A stretch of DNA of 64,000 nucleotides. It comes from Fusobacterium sp. (GTDB lineage: Bacteria > Cyanobacteriota > Vampirovibrionia > Gastranaerophilales > Gastranaerophilaceae). A program made the translations under genes and the position numbers. Position 1 is the stretch's first letter. Each line of letters starts with the position of its first letter. The notes beneath the pieces were generated by a model. The model was not told the origin of the DNA, searched no databases, and saw only the letters and a list, made by a program, of their open reading frames with translations. Below are positions 8,249 to 17,490 of the stretch, one piece after another. The DNA lies in NCBI GenBank assembly GCA_023662905.1, contig JAMPIJ010000002.1:59004-123003 (forward strand), read 5' to 3'.

Positions 8249-9256
8249 GGCTCTGCGTAATTTTTCTATTTTCTTCTTGGTCGTTCCGATTCCCGTCAAA
8301 AGCATCGTCGAAATAGAATTTGTTTTCTCATCCTCTATATTACATTCTTCAAACAGGTATTCGGAAAGTTCAACACCCGTCATGCCATCTTTTTTTATAA
8401 GAATTTTTGTAATATCATCGCCGAAGAACTGAACATTTTTACAACTTTCGCGCATTTCAGTTATAGAATCAATCAGCGCTTCAAGTTTTTTACGCCCGCG
8501 CGCAGAGTTCAAGAAATTAATATTCGCCTCAATCGTCATCAAAAGCGGATAAGACGGCGATGTCGTATTAATCATTGCAAGCGCGTCTGACGGATCAATT
8601 TCGCGAGAATGCAATAAAGCTGTCGGGTTCAAACCGCCAGCTGTTTTATGTAGCGATTGAACCGTAAAATCAGCGATACCAATAGATGTTTTAGGCAATC
8701 TGTCAGAGAATGGATAAAGTGCGCCGTGCGCCTCATCAACGATTAATTTAATACCTTTTGCACGGCATGCGTCACTAATGAGTGAAACATCAGAAACAAT
8801 TCCCTCATAACTCGGTGATGCGATGATTACAGCAGAAATATTGTCACTATCTAGTGTCGAAATATCAAATTTGCCATATACGCCCCACTCTTTGATAAAT
8901 GGCAAATCATAAAAAACAGGTTCTGCACCGGCGAGTTTTATTGCATTAAGATGGCAAGGATGAGCGTGTTCCCAAACCATAACTTTATCGCCGGCTTTCA
9001 CGCAGGCCAAAACTGCAGCGATTATTCCAGATGTCGAGCCATTTGTTAAAAATTTTGTATATTTAGAACCATAAATATCAGCGGCGTGGCTTTCCGCTTG
9101 TTCTAAAGCTGTCACGGGATCGTGCGCATCGGTTTCTGAAATATCGTGTTTATAAAACTGCAAAAACTTATTCACAATAAAAAAGCTCTGGCTATGCGAC
9201 GGAGTCGTAAACAGAACTTTTCTATTTTTATGTTTGTATAATTTTATTAGGCTCAT
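8234..9256 (-). CDS. Orn/Lys/Arg decarboxylase-family PLP enzyme, short form
   Basis: This 340-residue fold-type I PLP enzyme resembles the major domain of Orn/Lys/Arg decarboxylases. TPSHSQS near residue 18, STSGIIAA at 74-81, the PLP-contacting aspartate in VDEAHGALY (Asp174) and the Schiff-base lysine in SLHKTAGG (Lys204) are all present. The N-terminal wing domain and most of the C-terminal domain of full-length enzymes (over 450 residues) are missing, as in short bacterial homologues. The substrate is not predictable; a polyamine precursor or related amino acid is plausible. Its start overlaps the stop of the PilZ gene by one base, so the two are coupled. Confidence 0.8.
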   Translation of the reverse strand: MSLIKLYKHKNRKVLFTTPSHSQSFFIVNKFLQFYKHDISETDAHDPVTALEQAESHAADIYGSKYTKFLTNGSTSGIIAAVLACVKAGDKVMVWEHAHPCHLNAIKLAGAEPVFYDLPFIKEWGVYGKFDISTLDSDNISAVIIASPSYEGIVSDVSLISDACRAKGIKLIVDEAHGALYPFSDRLPKTSIGIADFTVQSLHKTAGGLNPTALLHSREIDPSDALAMINTTSPSYPLLMTIEANINFLNSARGRKKLEALIDSITEMRESCKNVQFFGDDITKILIKKDGMTGVELSEYLFEECNIEDEKTNSISTMLLTGIGTTKKKIEKLRRALTNL

Positions 9257-9840
9257 TATTTGTTTCTGATTTCGATATTTCTTTTTGCGCAGAACTGAGT
9301 AAGAACCATTCTGTCGCGTTCTGTGATATAAGAGAATTTACCTGAAATAGTGTATCCATCGCCTTTTTCAATTCTTATAGGGATAAATAGGCATTCTACG
9401 TTCTGAACAGATGAAAGCGGAAGATTTACTTTGTATTCAGCGTCAATGTTAATTGCTTCTGCACATTTGAACTTCATACCACCGGCAGAAACGTCAAATG
9501 TGTTAATATTGTGTTTTTCGTCGCCGCTTATAATTTCTAAATCGTGATTATATTTGATACGCGTGTATTGACGACGTTGCAAATATTTATGTTTTGACGG
9601 GTTTGCAATTCTCAATGTTTTACCGTTGATTTCGTGCGGGAACGATGTGAAATAAAGAGTTCCGTACTGGTTATTGGTAAAAAATTCGCAATAGTTGCGT
9701 TTTAACATACCTTTTGGCTCATAATCGAGTTCAACGATGAACCCCTCAGATGAAACCTCGGTGATAGTGCCTTTGTTCGCGTTTCTGAAATCAGTCGGAA
9801 CAACTGTTATTCTTTTACCTTTTTCCAATAATTCTCTCAT
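9256..9840 (-). CDS. PilZ-domain protein, probable cyclic di-GMP receptor
   Basis: A 194-residue protein with a YcgR-like layout. An N-terminal beta-rich domain (1-80) is followed by a PilZ domain. The ligand-binding signature is intact: RRxxxR at residues 89-94 (RRQYTR) and DVSAGG at 116-121. Such proteins bind cyclic di-GMP and tune motility, adhesion or exopolysaccharide. Given the many pilin genes nearby, control of surface structures is plausible but unproven. The ATG at 9838-9840 has an AAGGAAG ribosome site. It precedes the decarboxylase gene in a two-gene operon. Confidence 0.85.
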   Translation of the reverse strand: MRELLEKGKRITVVPTDFRNANKGTITEVSSEGFIVELDYEPKGMLKRNYCEFFTNNQYGTLYFTSFPHEINGKTLRIANPSKHKYLQRRQYTRIKYNHDLEIISGDEKHNINTFDVSAGGMKFKCAEAINIDAEYKVNLPLSSVQNVECLFIPIRIEKGDGYTISGKFSYITERDRMVLTQFCAKRNIEIRNK

Positions 9841-9860
9841 AATTCTTCCTTTTTGTCCGA

Positions 9861-9884
9861 AAAAGTTTCGTATACGAAACTTTT
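9861..9884. repeat. Perfect 24-bp palindrome
   Basis: AAAAGTTTCGTA and its exact inverse TACGAAACTTTT abut at 9872/9873. It sits 20 bp upstream of the PilZ gene and downstream of rsfS, so it could be an rsfS terminator on the minus strand or an operator for the PilZ operon. Confidence 0.6.
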
Positions 9885-9917
9885 GAGTGGCGTACTAGAC
9901 AGCGCAGCCACAGGGTT

Positions 9918-9950
9918 GACCTGCGAGAGCAGGGCAAGCAGGTGGCGGAG
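9918..9950. other. Structured intergenic element with GNRA-type hairpin, copy A
   Basis: CCTGC-GAGA-GCAGG hairpin followed by GCAAGCAGG. It resembles the element near 20624-20655, with compensatory stem changes. Function unknown. Confidence 0.35.
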
Positions 9951-9999
9951 TACTGCTTTTAAGCTTATTATACAATATTTTCAGAAATTTGCAACAATA

Positions 10000-10389
10000 T
10001 TAATACTTAGAATATTCTTTAGAAATTTCCATCCATTCGTTTTCGTCAACGGAGAACGAGTTACTCCAGAATTTTTCGATAGCGTAGGCGTCGCGTTCGT
10101 CTTTGTGTAGAACGTGAACAACTACATCACCATAATCAATAAGATTCCAACGGTTTTTCGAGTCATTTTCGACTTTTAGCGGAAGTCTGTGGAAAAGTTC
10201 TTTTATGCGCAAAGATGTGCTTTCAGTTAATGCGCGAACCTGTGGAGTTGAATCACCTGTTACGATAACGAAATAATCGGCGAGTGATGAAACGTTACTG
10301 ATATTTAAAACTGAAATATTTTTTCCTAAATTGTCGTCGAGAGTTCTTGCAACAACGCAAGCCAACATTTTTGAATCTAAATTTTCCAT
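10000..10389 (-). CDS. rsfS: Ribosomal silencing factor RsfS
   Basis: A 129-residue RsfS/Iojap protein that binds uL14 on the 50S subunit and blocks subunit joining when nutrients are short. Family features are visible: ISNVSSLADYFVIVTGDS near residues 30-47, RWNLIDYGDVVVHV near 80-93, and the C-terminal REFY-like segment replaced by AYAIEKFWSN. It follows rpiB by 9 bp in a folE2-rpiB-rsfS operon. Confidence 0.92.
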   Translation of the reverse strand: MENLDSKMLACVVARTLDDNLGKNISVLNISNVSSLADYFVIVTGDSTPQVRALTESTSLRIKELFHRLPLKVENDSKNRWNLIDYGDVVVHVLHKDERDAYAIEKFWSNSFSVDENEWMEISKEYSKY

Positions 10390-10398
10390 TATTCTTTC

Positions 10399-10830
10399 CT
10401 ATTTTTCTATCATACTAATACGTTTTTTATGGCGTTCACCTTGAGAAAACGGGGTATCCAGCCAGATTTGCACAATATCGAGCATAAGTCCCTCGCCAAG
10501 CACGCGTTCGCCAAGGCAAAGGATGTTTGAATCATTATGTTCGCGTGTTGCTTTTGCTGAAAAAGTGTCAGAACAAAGCGCTGCACGGATTCCAGCGGTT
10601 TTATTCGCGGCGATTGACATTCCGATACCGGTTCCGCAAATCAAAATTCCACGTTCAACCTCACCAGCCGCAACCATTTTAGCAACTTTATGCGCGATTT
10701 CAGGATAATCACAGGACTCTGCGGTATAGGTTCCGGCGTCAACAATTTCAATTCCGCGTGAAGCCAGATATTCTTTAATCTTATTTTTATAATTAAATCC
10801 GCCATGATCAGAGCCGACTGCGATTTTCAT
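10399..10830 (-). CDS. rpiB: Ribose 5-phosphate isomerase B
   Basis: A 143-residue sugar isomerase interconverting ribose 5-phosphate and ribulose 5-phosphate in the pentose phosphate pathway. MKIAVGSDHGGF opens the protein. The catalytic cysteine lies in ILICGTGIGMSIAANK, and DTFSAKATREHNDSNIL is the family substrate-binding loop. A longer frame is open upstream, but this ATG has the AAAGGGGGAATA ribosome site and overlaps the folE2 stop by one base. Confidence 0.93.
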   Translation of the reverse strand: MKIAVGSDHGGFNYKNKIKEYLASRGIEIVDAGTYTAESCDYPEIAHKVAKMVAAGEVERGILICGTGIGMSIAANKTAGIRAALCSDTFSAKATREHNDSNILCLGERVLGEGLMLDIVQIWLDTPFSQGERHKKRISMIEK

Positions 10831-11621
10831 TATTCCCCCTTTGTTTCTTTCTGATAAGCCCATGCTGAGTGGTTGTGGATACTTTCAAACGCTTCGCAAT
10901 CCACTTCAAACTCTTTTACAAGCGGAGATTTACGAAGTGCAGTTACAACGTCACGCAGAACATCTTCCACAAATTTCGGGTTATTCCACGCTTTTTCAGT
11001 AACGAATTTTTCATCTTCACGTTTCAAAAGCGGATAAACCTCGCAAGACGCACAACGTTCAACCAGAGCAATTAAGTCCTCAAGCCAGATACTTTGCGCT
11101 TCTTCGTCATAAGAAACTTTCACAGAAATCATAGCACGCTGATTGTGTGCGCCGTTATCAGAAATCTCTTTTGAACAAGGGCAAAGAGTAGTCACAGGAA
11201 CAACGGTTCCAAGAGTGAACTTGAATTTACCGTTTTCAATATGCCCCTCAAACGAGCAATCATAGCCCATTGTCGCGACATTTGCGGTCACAGGCGCTTT
11301 TTTATTGATAAAATATTTAAACTTAAACTCTAAATCGCCGCTTTCAGCCTCAAGGTAGCTAACGATTTTTTCAAGACAGTGTTTAATATCAAAACCTTGC
11401 AGGTTTTTCGTCTGCCATTCGGTCAAAACCTCAACGAAACGTGACATGTGAGTTCCTTTATAGTCACGCGGAAGCGAAACATTCACCTTAGCTTTTCCGA
11501 ATACGACTTGCGGCTCTGCGCTGTCTTTACGCTGAATTAAAAGCGGAAGTTCGAAATTTTTAATTCCGACTTTTTGGATATCAACTTCTCTATTATCTTT
11601 AAACTTTTGTACATCTTTCAT
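10830..11621 (-). CDS. folE2: GTP cyclohydrolase I, type IB
   Basis: This 263-residue protein is a FolE2 (formerly DUF198) enzyme, which makes 7,8-dihydroneopterin triphosphate from GTP for folate or queuosine synthesis. It shows KGTHMSRFVEVL near residues 55-66, the metal cysteine in LCPCSKEIS near 146-154 and HNQRA near 160. FolE2 can use metals other than zinc, unlike FolE. No folE copy is visible here. It heads the folE2-rpiB-rsfS operon. Confidence 0.93.
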   Translation of the reverse strand: MKDVQKFKDNREVDIQKVGIKNFELPLLIQRKDSAEPQVVFGKAKVNVSLPRDYKGTHMSRFVEVLTEWQTKNLQGFDIKHCLEKIVSYLEAESGDLEFKFKYFINKKAPVTANVATMGYDCSFEGHIENGKFKFTLGTVVPVTTLCPCSKEISDNGAHNQRAMISVKVSYDEEAQSIWLEDLIALVERCASCEVYPLLKREDEKFVTEKAWNNPKFVEDVLRDVVTALRKSPLVKEFEVDCEAFESIHNHSAWAYQKETKGE

Positions 11622-11656
11622 ACGTTAATAATAACATAAAAAGCAATACGCGCAAG

Positions 11657-11678
11657 AAAGGAGCCATAAGGCTCCTTT
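11657..11678. terminator. Hairpin terminator between folE2 and pilin 3
   Basis: AAAGGAGCC/GGCTCCTTT stem, loop ATAA. It lies just after the pilin 3 stop on the minus strand and upstream of the folE2 start. Its core matches the terminator at 1145-1174. Confidence 0.8.
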
Positions 11679-11679
11679 C

Positions 11680-12710
11680 TTAGTTGCGTTTAACACACTG
11701 GACATACCAATTAGAATTTCTATCCATAGAATATTTCATACCAAGAGCGGGGCCAAATATCCACGCATTCGTACTACTTTCAACCGTTGAAGACCAACTG
11801 CCAGTATCAGTGTTCCAATCAAATAAGTTTCTACTGTAATACATAGAAAGCAACTCCTCAATATTCGGTAATCTATATTCAGAATCCAATTTAGCGCATT
11901 CTTTTGCTGCCTGAGCATGTGGATATCGAGCGTCAAGCATTCGAACAGGTTGCGGCATTACTACATTCGTATCACTTGAATAAATCGCAGAGATAACACC
12001 GATATCTTTGCCCACTGTATTAGGCCCCTTAGAGCCGTTTAAGTCAAAAACAAAATGAGCGCACATTTGCGGCTTCATATAAAGCCCATGATTATCACCC
12101 CCATCAATTCCGTTCCAAAACATACCTGATGAAGAACAGTTCGGGTTGTAAAAAACAAGTACTGATTCACCATTCGCGGTTTCAAATGCTGCGGCGTTTG
12201 TATTATAAATTGTAAAGCCTGAAGCTCCATTTGCAGGTATTCCAGTGTTCAGATCTGTCATTTTTCTTGGCAAACTCATGGTACTGGCTGCTAGAGTTGT
12301 AATCTTACTCGCTAAACCACAGTCAAAAACATGGTCTTTGTCACAAATATTGTTAATCTTTAAAACTTTTGATAAACCTGCAGTTATAAATGTTTCAGCT
12401 ACATTATCTGAGGCTGCATCATACGTTCCATAACCATTCAAAGACGGCATCAGTGCTATTGCCTGTGAGAATCTCGCATAAAGCGCTTTTCGTTGTGTGT
12501 TCCAAGTTCGCTCGTTAATATTCCCAGTGAGTGACGGCAGTGTTATCGCGGCAACAACGCCGATAATTGTTAATGACAGGAGTATCTCCGCCATAGTAAA
12601 GGCACCGGCTGAGCCGGTTCCATAACTGGCTTGCGGGCTCGCGGTTACTGATTTACCTGATGAGAGAGTCGCCCCCCCCCTGCGCATGTTAATACAGTTT
12701 TGTTTTTCAT
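11680..12710 (-). CDS. Pilin-like protein 3, out of frame at its G run (phase OFF)
   Basis: The ATG with the ribosome site (12708-12710, upstream GAAAGGATGGAATTT) begins MKNKTVLTCA and reads a 9-G run. It then leaves the pilin frame and stops after LSHQVNQ. The pilin frame is intact from an internal ATG at 12685-12687, which has no ribosome site. Ten or seven G would restore the fusion. The leader here is unusually long after the G run (about 30 residues up to SAGA before FTMAE). The body closely resembles pilin 4 (LFDWNT, STNAWIFGP and VQCVKR shared). I regard it as a reversible OFF state, not a pseudogene, because the remaining 300 codons have no damage. Confidence 0.8.
12672..12680 (-). 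repeat. Poly-G tract (9 G) in the pilin 3 leader, out of frame
   Basis: Nine C on the plus strand. From the proper start codon this length leads to a premature stop; one extra G would join the leader to the pilin frame. Confidence 0.85.
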
Positions 12711-12732
12711 AAATTCCATCCTTTCTACGTTC

Positions 12733-12761
12733 ATTATGTATTATTTTTTATTTCGTGTCAA
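12733..12761 (-). promoter_or_regulatory. Conserved pilin-family promoter (pilin 3)
   Basis: On the minus strand TTGACA (12756-12761), 17-bp spacer, CATAAT (12733-12738). The -35 box is a perfect consensus; the spacer is unlike that of the other copies, so conservation is in the boxes. Confidence 0.7.
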
Positions 12762-12798
12762 TATTTTTGTGCTAAAATAAAACAAAAAGGGATAGAAA

Positions 12799-13503
12799 AT
12801 GGAAATAGGTTCAACTTTAGACATCTTACTAAGGGTATTTAGCGCGTGTATGCTCGGTTTTGCAGTGGGATTAGAGCGCGAAATGACTAACAAATACGCA
12901 GGTTTGAGAACTAATATTCTCGTATGTCTTGGAGCATGTTTGTTTACAATCATTTCAATCTACGGGTTTCCGACGGTTGTCACCGACGAACACGCTAACG
13001 GAATCCGCGATACGGCACGTGTCGCCGCACAAGTTGTTACAGGTATCGGGTTTATCGGCGGCGGAACGGTTCTAAGACACGGAGCAACAGTCTTCGGGCT
13101 TACGACTGCGGCAACACTCTGGATGGTCGCAAGTATCGGAATGGCATGCGGCGCAGGACTTTATACAATAGCAATAATCTCAACTATTATCTCAATCATA
13201 ATCCTCGTTTCAGTTAGAGTTTTTGAAAAATCGATGCTTATCAAAAGCACAAAAAACACACGCAGGCTGAGCGTTAACATCACCTGCCCGACAGAAAGCG
13301 CTGATGCGATTTACGAAATGATTATTGATAAGTACCCAAAACTTTTTGAAATAACAAAGAAAATTCAAAAACCGGACAGCGAACGAACAAAAATCGTTGT
13401 TGTCATTGAAGTTGTTGGCCGAAGTCCAATTGAATCCACTTACAAAGTTTTCAACAAAATCGACGGCATAGAGTCGCTCTCAGTACAGGAATTTAAGGAA
13501 TAA
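12799..13503 (+). CDS. MgtC/SapB-family membrane protein
   Basis: A 234-residue protein with an N-terminal MgtC-type membrane domain of four or five helices (about 1-140). The hallmark GLEREMTNKYAGLRTNILVCLG lies near residues 22-43, and GIGFIGGGTVLRHG near 80-93. A soluble C-terminal domain follows. MgtC proteins are linked to growth at low magnesium and acid tolerance, partly through control of ATP synthase in pathogens; the role here is unknown. Three bases separate it from miaB. Confidence 0.85.
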   Translation: MEIGSTLDILLRVFSACMLGFAVGLEREMTNKYAGLRTNILVCLGACLFTIISIYGFPTVVTDEHANGIRDTARVAAQVVTGIGFIGGGTVLRHGATVFGLTTAATLWMVASIGMACGAGLYTIAIISTIISIIILVSVRVFEKSMLIKSTKNTRRLSVNITCPTESADAIYEMIIDKYPKLFEITKKIQKPDSERTKIVVVIEVVGRSPIESTYKVFNKIDGIESLSVQEFKE

Positions 13504-13505
13504 AG

Positions 13506-14831
13506 ATGAAAAAAGTATATATTGAAACAATGGGCTGTCAAATGAACAAATCCGACACCGAAAGAATGCTCGGAATGCTCTCACACTTTGACTACGTAGA
13601 AACAAAAGAACCTAAAGAAGCTGATTTATTAATGATTAACACCTGCTCAATCCGCCAGCTTAGCGAAGATAAAGCCTACAGCGCAATTGGATTGTGGGGA
13701 AAATGGAAGAAAAACAGACCTGATATTAAAATCGGTTTTTGCGGATGCGTAGCGCAACAAAAAGGTGAAGAACTCTTCAAACGCGCGCACTACATTGATT
13801 TTGTTCTTGGAACACACCATATTTATAAACTTCCTGAAATCATCCAAAAAGTTAACGCGGGCGAAAAAGTTTGTGAATGCGAAGAAACCCACAAGGTTGA
13901 GGACGAGGTGGCAAAGGATTACGCGATTACGCGCGTAAAAAGCGTAAACGCGTGGATTCCAATTACAGAGGGCTGCAATAATTTCTGCACTTACTGTATC
14001 GTTCCGTATACCCGCGGAAGAGAGCGTTCACGCTCAGCTGAAATCATCCTCAAAGAAGCCAAAGACGCGCTTGCACAAGGATATAAAGAGATTACGCTCC
14101 TCGGTCAAAACGTTGACAGCTACGGAAAAGATTTTACGGACAAACACTACCGCCTAGCGCAGTTGTTAGAGGATTTGAACGCGATTGAGGACCAATTCCG
14201 CATAAGATTCGTAACTTCTTACCCGACAGACATCTCGGACGAACTAATCGAAACAGTTATCAAACTTGATAAAGTTTGCGAATACTTCCACATCCCGATG
14301 CAGTCTGGCTCAAGCGAAGTTCTCAAAAAGATGAACCGCAGATATGACCGAGAAACTTATGCAAAAATTGTTCAAAAAGTTCGCGACAAAGTAAAAGACG
14401 TTACAATCACAAGCGACTTTATAGCAGGCTTCCCCGGTGAAACTGAGGAACAATTCGTAGAAACCCTCACGGCTATTGATGAATTCGAACTGGATTATTC
14501 AAACACAGCGGCCTACTCTCCACGCGAAAAAACCGTTGCGGCCAAATGGGTTGATAAATTCATCGACGAAGAAACAAAATTTGAACGCCTTAAACGCTTA
14601 AACGACAAGGTTAAAGAAAACTGCCTTAAATCAAATAAAAAATTCATCGGCCGCGAAATGGAAGTTCTAATCGAAAACTTCGAGAACCACAAGGGCAAAA
14701 ACGTTATCACAGGCCGCACACGCAACAACAAAATCGTTCATATTCCTTGCGACACAGACCGAACAGGGGAATTTGTAAATGTCAAAATCGTTGGTGCAAA
14801 AACTTGGTATATTAACGGAGAATTAATCTAA
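13506..14831 (+). CDS. miaB: tRNA-2-methylthio-N6-dimethylallyladenosine synthase
   Basis: This 441-residue radical-SAM methylthiotransferase modifies A37 of tRNAs reading UNN codons. The N-terminal UPF0004 domain has three cluster cysteines (MGCQMN, NTCSIR, GFCGCVAQ). The radical-SAM triad is in CNNFCTYC near residue 156. A C-terminal TRAM domain (about 375-440) binds tRNA. Its stop overlaps the next ATG (TAATG). Confidence 0.95.
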   Translation: MKKVYIETMGCQMNKSDTERMLGMLSHFDYVETKEPKEADLLMINTCSIRQLSEDKAYSAIGLWGKWKKNRPDIKIGFCGCVAQQKGEELFKRAHYIDFVLGTHHIYKLPEIIQKVNAGEKVCECEETHKVEDEVAKDYAITRVKSVNAWIPITEGCNNFCTYCIVPYTRGRERSRSAEIILKEAKDALAQGYKEITLLGQNVDSYGKDFTDKHYRLAQLLEDLNAIEDQFRIRFVTSYPTDISDELIETVIKLDKVCEYFHIPMQSGSSEVLKKMNRRYDRETYAKIVQKVRDKVKDVTITSDFIAGFPGETEEQFVETLTAIDEFELDYSNTAAYSPREKTVAAKWVDKFIDEETKFERLKRLNDKVKENCLKSNKKFIGREMEVLIENFENHKGKNVITGRTRNNKIVHIPCDTDRTGEFVNVKIVGAKTWYINGELI

Positions 14832-15868
14832 TGCAATATTTTCTTGGCTCATATATAGTCACTATTTTAGGCGTAATCGCAGCGTACTTCTGGGCTGAAC
14901 ATAGCCATGCCGGAAGCGGACTTGCGAGCGTTTTTATCGTATTTATTCTTGCAGTATTAGAGGTAAGTTTATCGTTCGATAACGCGGTTGTTAACGCGAT
15001 GAAACTAGAAAAAATGAGCCACATCTGGCGTCATAGATTTTTGACGTGGGGGATTGCAATAGCGGTTTTCGGGATGAGATTTTTGTTTCCGATACTTGTT
15101 GTTTCAATCTTTGCGAACCTCAGTATGGCAGAAGTCGCTAAAATTGCGGTTAATGACGCAGATCAATACGCGCATTACCTGCACCTTACCCACGCGCCGA
15201 TTGTATCTTTTGGCGGAATTTTCCTGTTAATGCTTTTCTTGCATTATTTCTTCAACCACGAAAAGACTGTTCACTGGATAAAACCGCTAGAAAACTGGCT
15301 TTCACACCTCGATGATGTGCGCGGTATCGAAATTATCATCTCACTTGCGGCGATTTTAGTAACTCAAAGTTTTGCGGCGACGCCGGAAGTTCAGTTACAA
15401 ATTATAATTGCCGGAATCAGCGGGATTATTACCTATTTGGGTGTCGACGGGCTTTCACATTATCTGGAAAAACGCGAAGAAAAGAAACTTGCGCTATGCA
15501 AAGACGCGGCTTGCGGCGGATTTGTAGCATTTATGTATCTGGAATTAATCGACGCATCTTTCTCGCTTGACGGGGTTTTGGGCGCGTTCGCATTGAGTAA
15601 AGATATCATTATTATCTCAATCGGGCTTGCAATCGGCGCGATGTTCGTACGTTCGCTCACTGTTATGCTTGTTGAGAAAAAGACGCTCGCGCAGTTCTTA
15701 TACCTTGAACACGGCGCCCACTGGGCAATCGGTGCGCTCGCGATTATTATGCTTATATCAACAGAAATTGAGGTGCCGGAAGTTGTTACCGGCTTGATAG
15801 GACTTGTATTTATCGTACTGTCACTAATCTCCTCAATTCTGCATAATAAATCACTTAAAAGTAATTAG
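14831..15868 (+). CDS. DUF475 integral membrane protein (TerC-like superfamily)
   Basis: A 345-residue polytopic protein with about eight hydrophobic helices. LEVSLSFDNAVVNA near residues 39-52 and the repeated ELIDASFSLDGVLGAF near 237-252 are the paired acidic motifs of the DUF475/TerC group. Relatives are thought to move metal ions, for example manganese, but this subfamily is uncharacterised. The 3' end overlaps the last gene of the phage module by 18 bp, which marks the module's edge. Confidence 0.82.
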   Translation: MQYFLGSYIVTILGVIAAYFWAEHSHAGSGLASVFIVFILAVLEVSLSFDNAVVNAMKLEKMSHIWRHRFLTWGIAIAVFGMRFLFPILVVSIFANLSMAEVAKIAVNDADQYAHYLHLTHAPIVSFGGIFLLMLFLHYFFNHEKTVHWIKPLENWLSHLDDVRGIEIIISLAAILVTQSFAATPEVQLQIIIAGISGIITYLGVDGLSHYLEKREEKKLALCKDAACGGFVAFMYLELIDASFSLDGVLGAFALSKDIIIISIGLAIGAMFVRSLTVMLVEKKTLAQFLYLEHGAHWAIGALAIIMLISTEIEVPEVVTGLIGLVFIVLSLISSILHNKSLKSN

Positions 15869-16081
15869 ACAATCATAAATCTTATCGATTTTGTCTTTCA
15901 TATCGTCGACGCCCTCTTTCAAGTCGTTAAAGCTGTGGCGGGAAACAAAATGTGCTTCGACGCTTTCGATAATTTCCCTGTGCTTTTTCTCTAATTGTTC
16001 AGGTGTGACAAAAATTTTCTGTTGAATAAAAAATATCATAACAGCCACAATCAGCGGCGAATATTGAATAAGTTCTTCCAT
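15851..16081 (-). CDS. Small membrane protein of the phage module, possibly lysis-related
   Basis: A 76-residue protein with one N-terminal hydrophobic helix (about 8-20) and a charged, coiled-coil-like tail. The size and topology suit a phage holin or spanin-like protein, but no family is recognised. It is the last gene of the minus-strand phage module, 9 bp after the terminase. Confidence 0.55.
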   Translation of the reverse strand: MEELIQYSPLIVAVMIFFIQQKIFVTPEQLEKKHREIIESVEAHFVSRHSFNDLKEGVDDMKDKIDKIYDCLITFK

Positions 16082-16090
16082 TGATGCTCC

Positions 16091-17380
16091 TTAAAGTGTA
16101 ATCGGCCAGTAAAAATCCACCAGATAGGATGCCGCATCTATCGGGTGTGAGAGGAATTTTAACTCTCGAGTTTGTTTGATTTGGTGATATGTCGGAATGT
16201 CGATTTTCGATGTTCCCTCTTTGTATCTCAGGTTATAAATATTATAAAGAAGTTTTTCGCACTTTTTATCAACATAGAGGCAAACCTGTCCGTCAGCGCT
16301 TCGAATTTTAGCGTTAAACGCCATAATCCTGTTTTTTATCGGCGGGTTATAGGGTTTAATCTTGATTTCGACGTCATAACCGTATTCCAACAATTTCTTC
16401 TTGATAATAACGTAATTTGTGTATTCGCTCGTGCAGCTTCTGTTATCACCCGACGCATCGCCGTTAACGATAATTTTCCCTTTATGCGCCGGATAGCGCC
16501 TGCAAAATTCCTCGCACGCCTTGGCGGTCGTGGTGTTTTCAAGGACAAGTTCGTCAAAATAAAAAACTTTATCCTCTGTTTTGTGCGCCAGAACCCACGC
16601 CATCGGGTCAACGTTGAAGTCGCATGAAAGGTGTAAATCCAGTTCCGGTTGATACTTAATCTCCATCAAATTATCGTCGGTAAAGTCTTTTATGACAAGC
16701 CCTTTGCTATATTCACCGTTCTGCGCAAGTACAAAAATGTTGTAATAATTTTCGTCGTAAAGTTTTTTGAGTTCCTCACAATACCCCTCGGGCAGGTAAA
16801 TATTCTGGGTCGTCGGCGCAGAAATCAGCCTGTAATTCGGCGGCGGGTTCTCAATAAAAGTTTTATAAACCCACCCGCGCTGCATTTCAGGGTTCGTGTG
16901 GCCGAAAATGCGGTATTTGAAATTCTTCCACGATTTACGGATTTTCTGCCGCATACGGCTCAAAAGCATTTTGAACGTATCGTAAGGAATATCAGACATT
17001 TCTTCGATTTCCACAAAACCAAGGTTGAGAGATTTGAGTTTATTAGGTTCCTCAAAGTGTCTGAAAAGAATTTCCGAGCCGTTCGGAAAAATAAGTTTCT
17101 GCAATGACGAAGACCATTCGTAATCTTTGCCCTCAATAAACCCCATATTGTCAAGGTGTTCAAAATAGGTGTGCAAAGTCGTATCACGCACAAGCGTATA
17201 AGTCTGCGCCCCGACAAGCCCGCGGATTCCAGGGAAACGAAGTGCAAGCAGTATCCCCAGAAGCGAACCGGCAAAAGTTTTGCCCGAACCATATCCGCCC
17301 TGATAAACCGCAACGTCAAGGCTATGATTGTGCGGAACCTCCAAAAACTCCCGCTGAGATTTTAGTAAATTGTATTCCAT
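16091..17380 (-). CDS. terL: Phage terminase large subunit
   Basis: The packaging motor ATPase and nuclease, 429 residues from the ATG at 17378-17380, chosen because it has a GGAG ribosome site. An 11-codon longer frame lacks one. Walker A is GGYGSGKT near residue 28, a Walker B-like acidic stretch is LGFVEIEEMSD near 117, and the RNase H-like nuclease domain has CDFNVDPMAWVLAH and VNGDASGDNRS. It pairs with the small subunit at 20041-20472. Here terL is nearly last in its operon, whereas terminase genes commonly lead the morphogenesis operon. Confidence 0.9.
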   Translation of the reverse strand: MEYNLLKSQREFLEVPHNHSLDVAVYQGGYGSGKTFAGSLLGILLALRFPGIRGLVGAQTYTLVRDTTLHTYFEHLDNMGFIEGKDYEWSSSLQKLIFPNGSEILFRHFEEPNKLKSLNLGFVEIEEMSDIPYDTFKMLLSRMRQKIRKSWKNFKYRIFGHTNPEMQRGWVYKTFIENPPPNYRLISAPTTQNIYLPEGYCEELKKLYDENYYNIFVLAQNGEYSKGLVIKDFTDDNLMEIKYQPELDLHLSCDFNVDPMAWVLAHKTEDKVFYFDELVLENTTTAKACEEFCRRYPAHKGKIIVNGDASGDNRSCTSEYTNYVIIKKKLLEYGYDVEIKIKPYNPPIKNRIMAFNAKIRSADGQVCLYVDKKCEKLLYNIYNLRYKEGTSKIDIPTYHQIKQTRELKFLSHPIDAASYLVDFYWPITL

Positions 17381-17490
17381 AAAAATTCTCCGTAAAAAAA
17401 GATAGTGCCGCAAAGGGTAAATGAGTGAAAGGGTTAATATATGACGAGAAGAGTTCTATAATTAAATAACGCGGCACTAAAATAAGCAGA

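Noticed and set aside
9853..10110. Plus-strand frame of 85 codons over the palindrome and rsfS
   Set aside because: It is antisense to the end of rsfS and begins in the hairpin-rich gap without a ribosome site.
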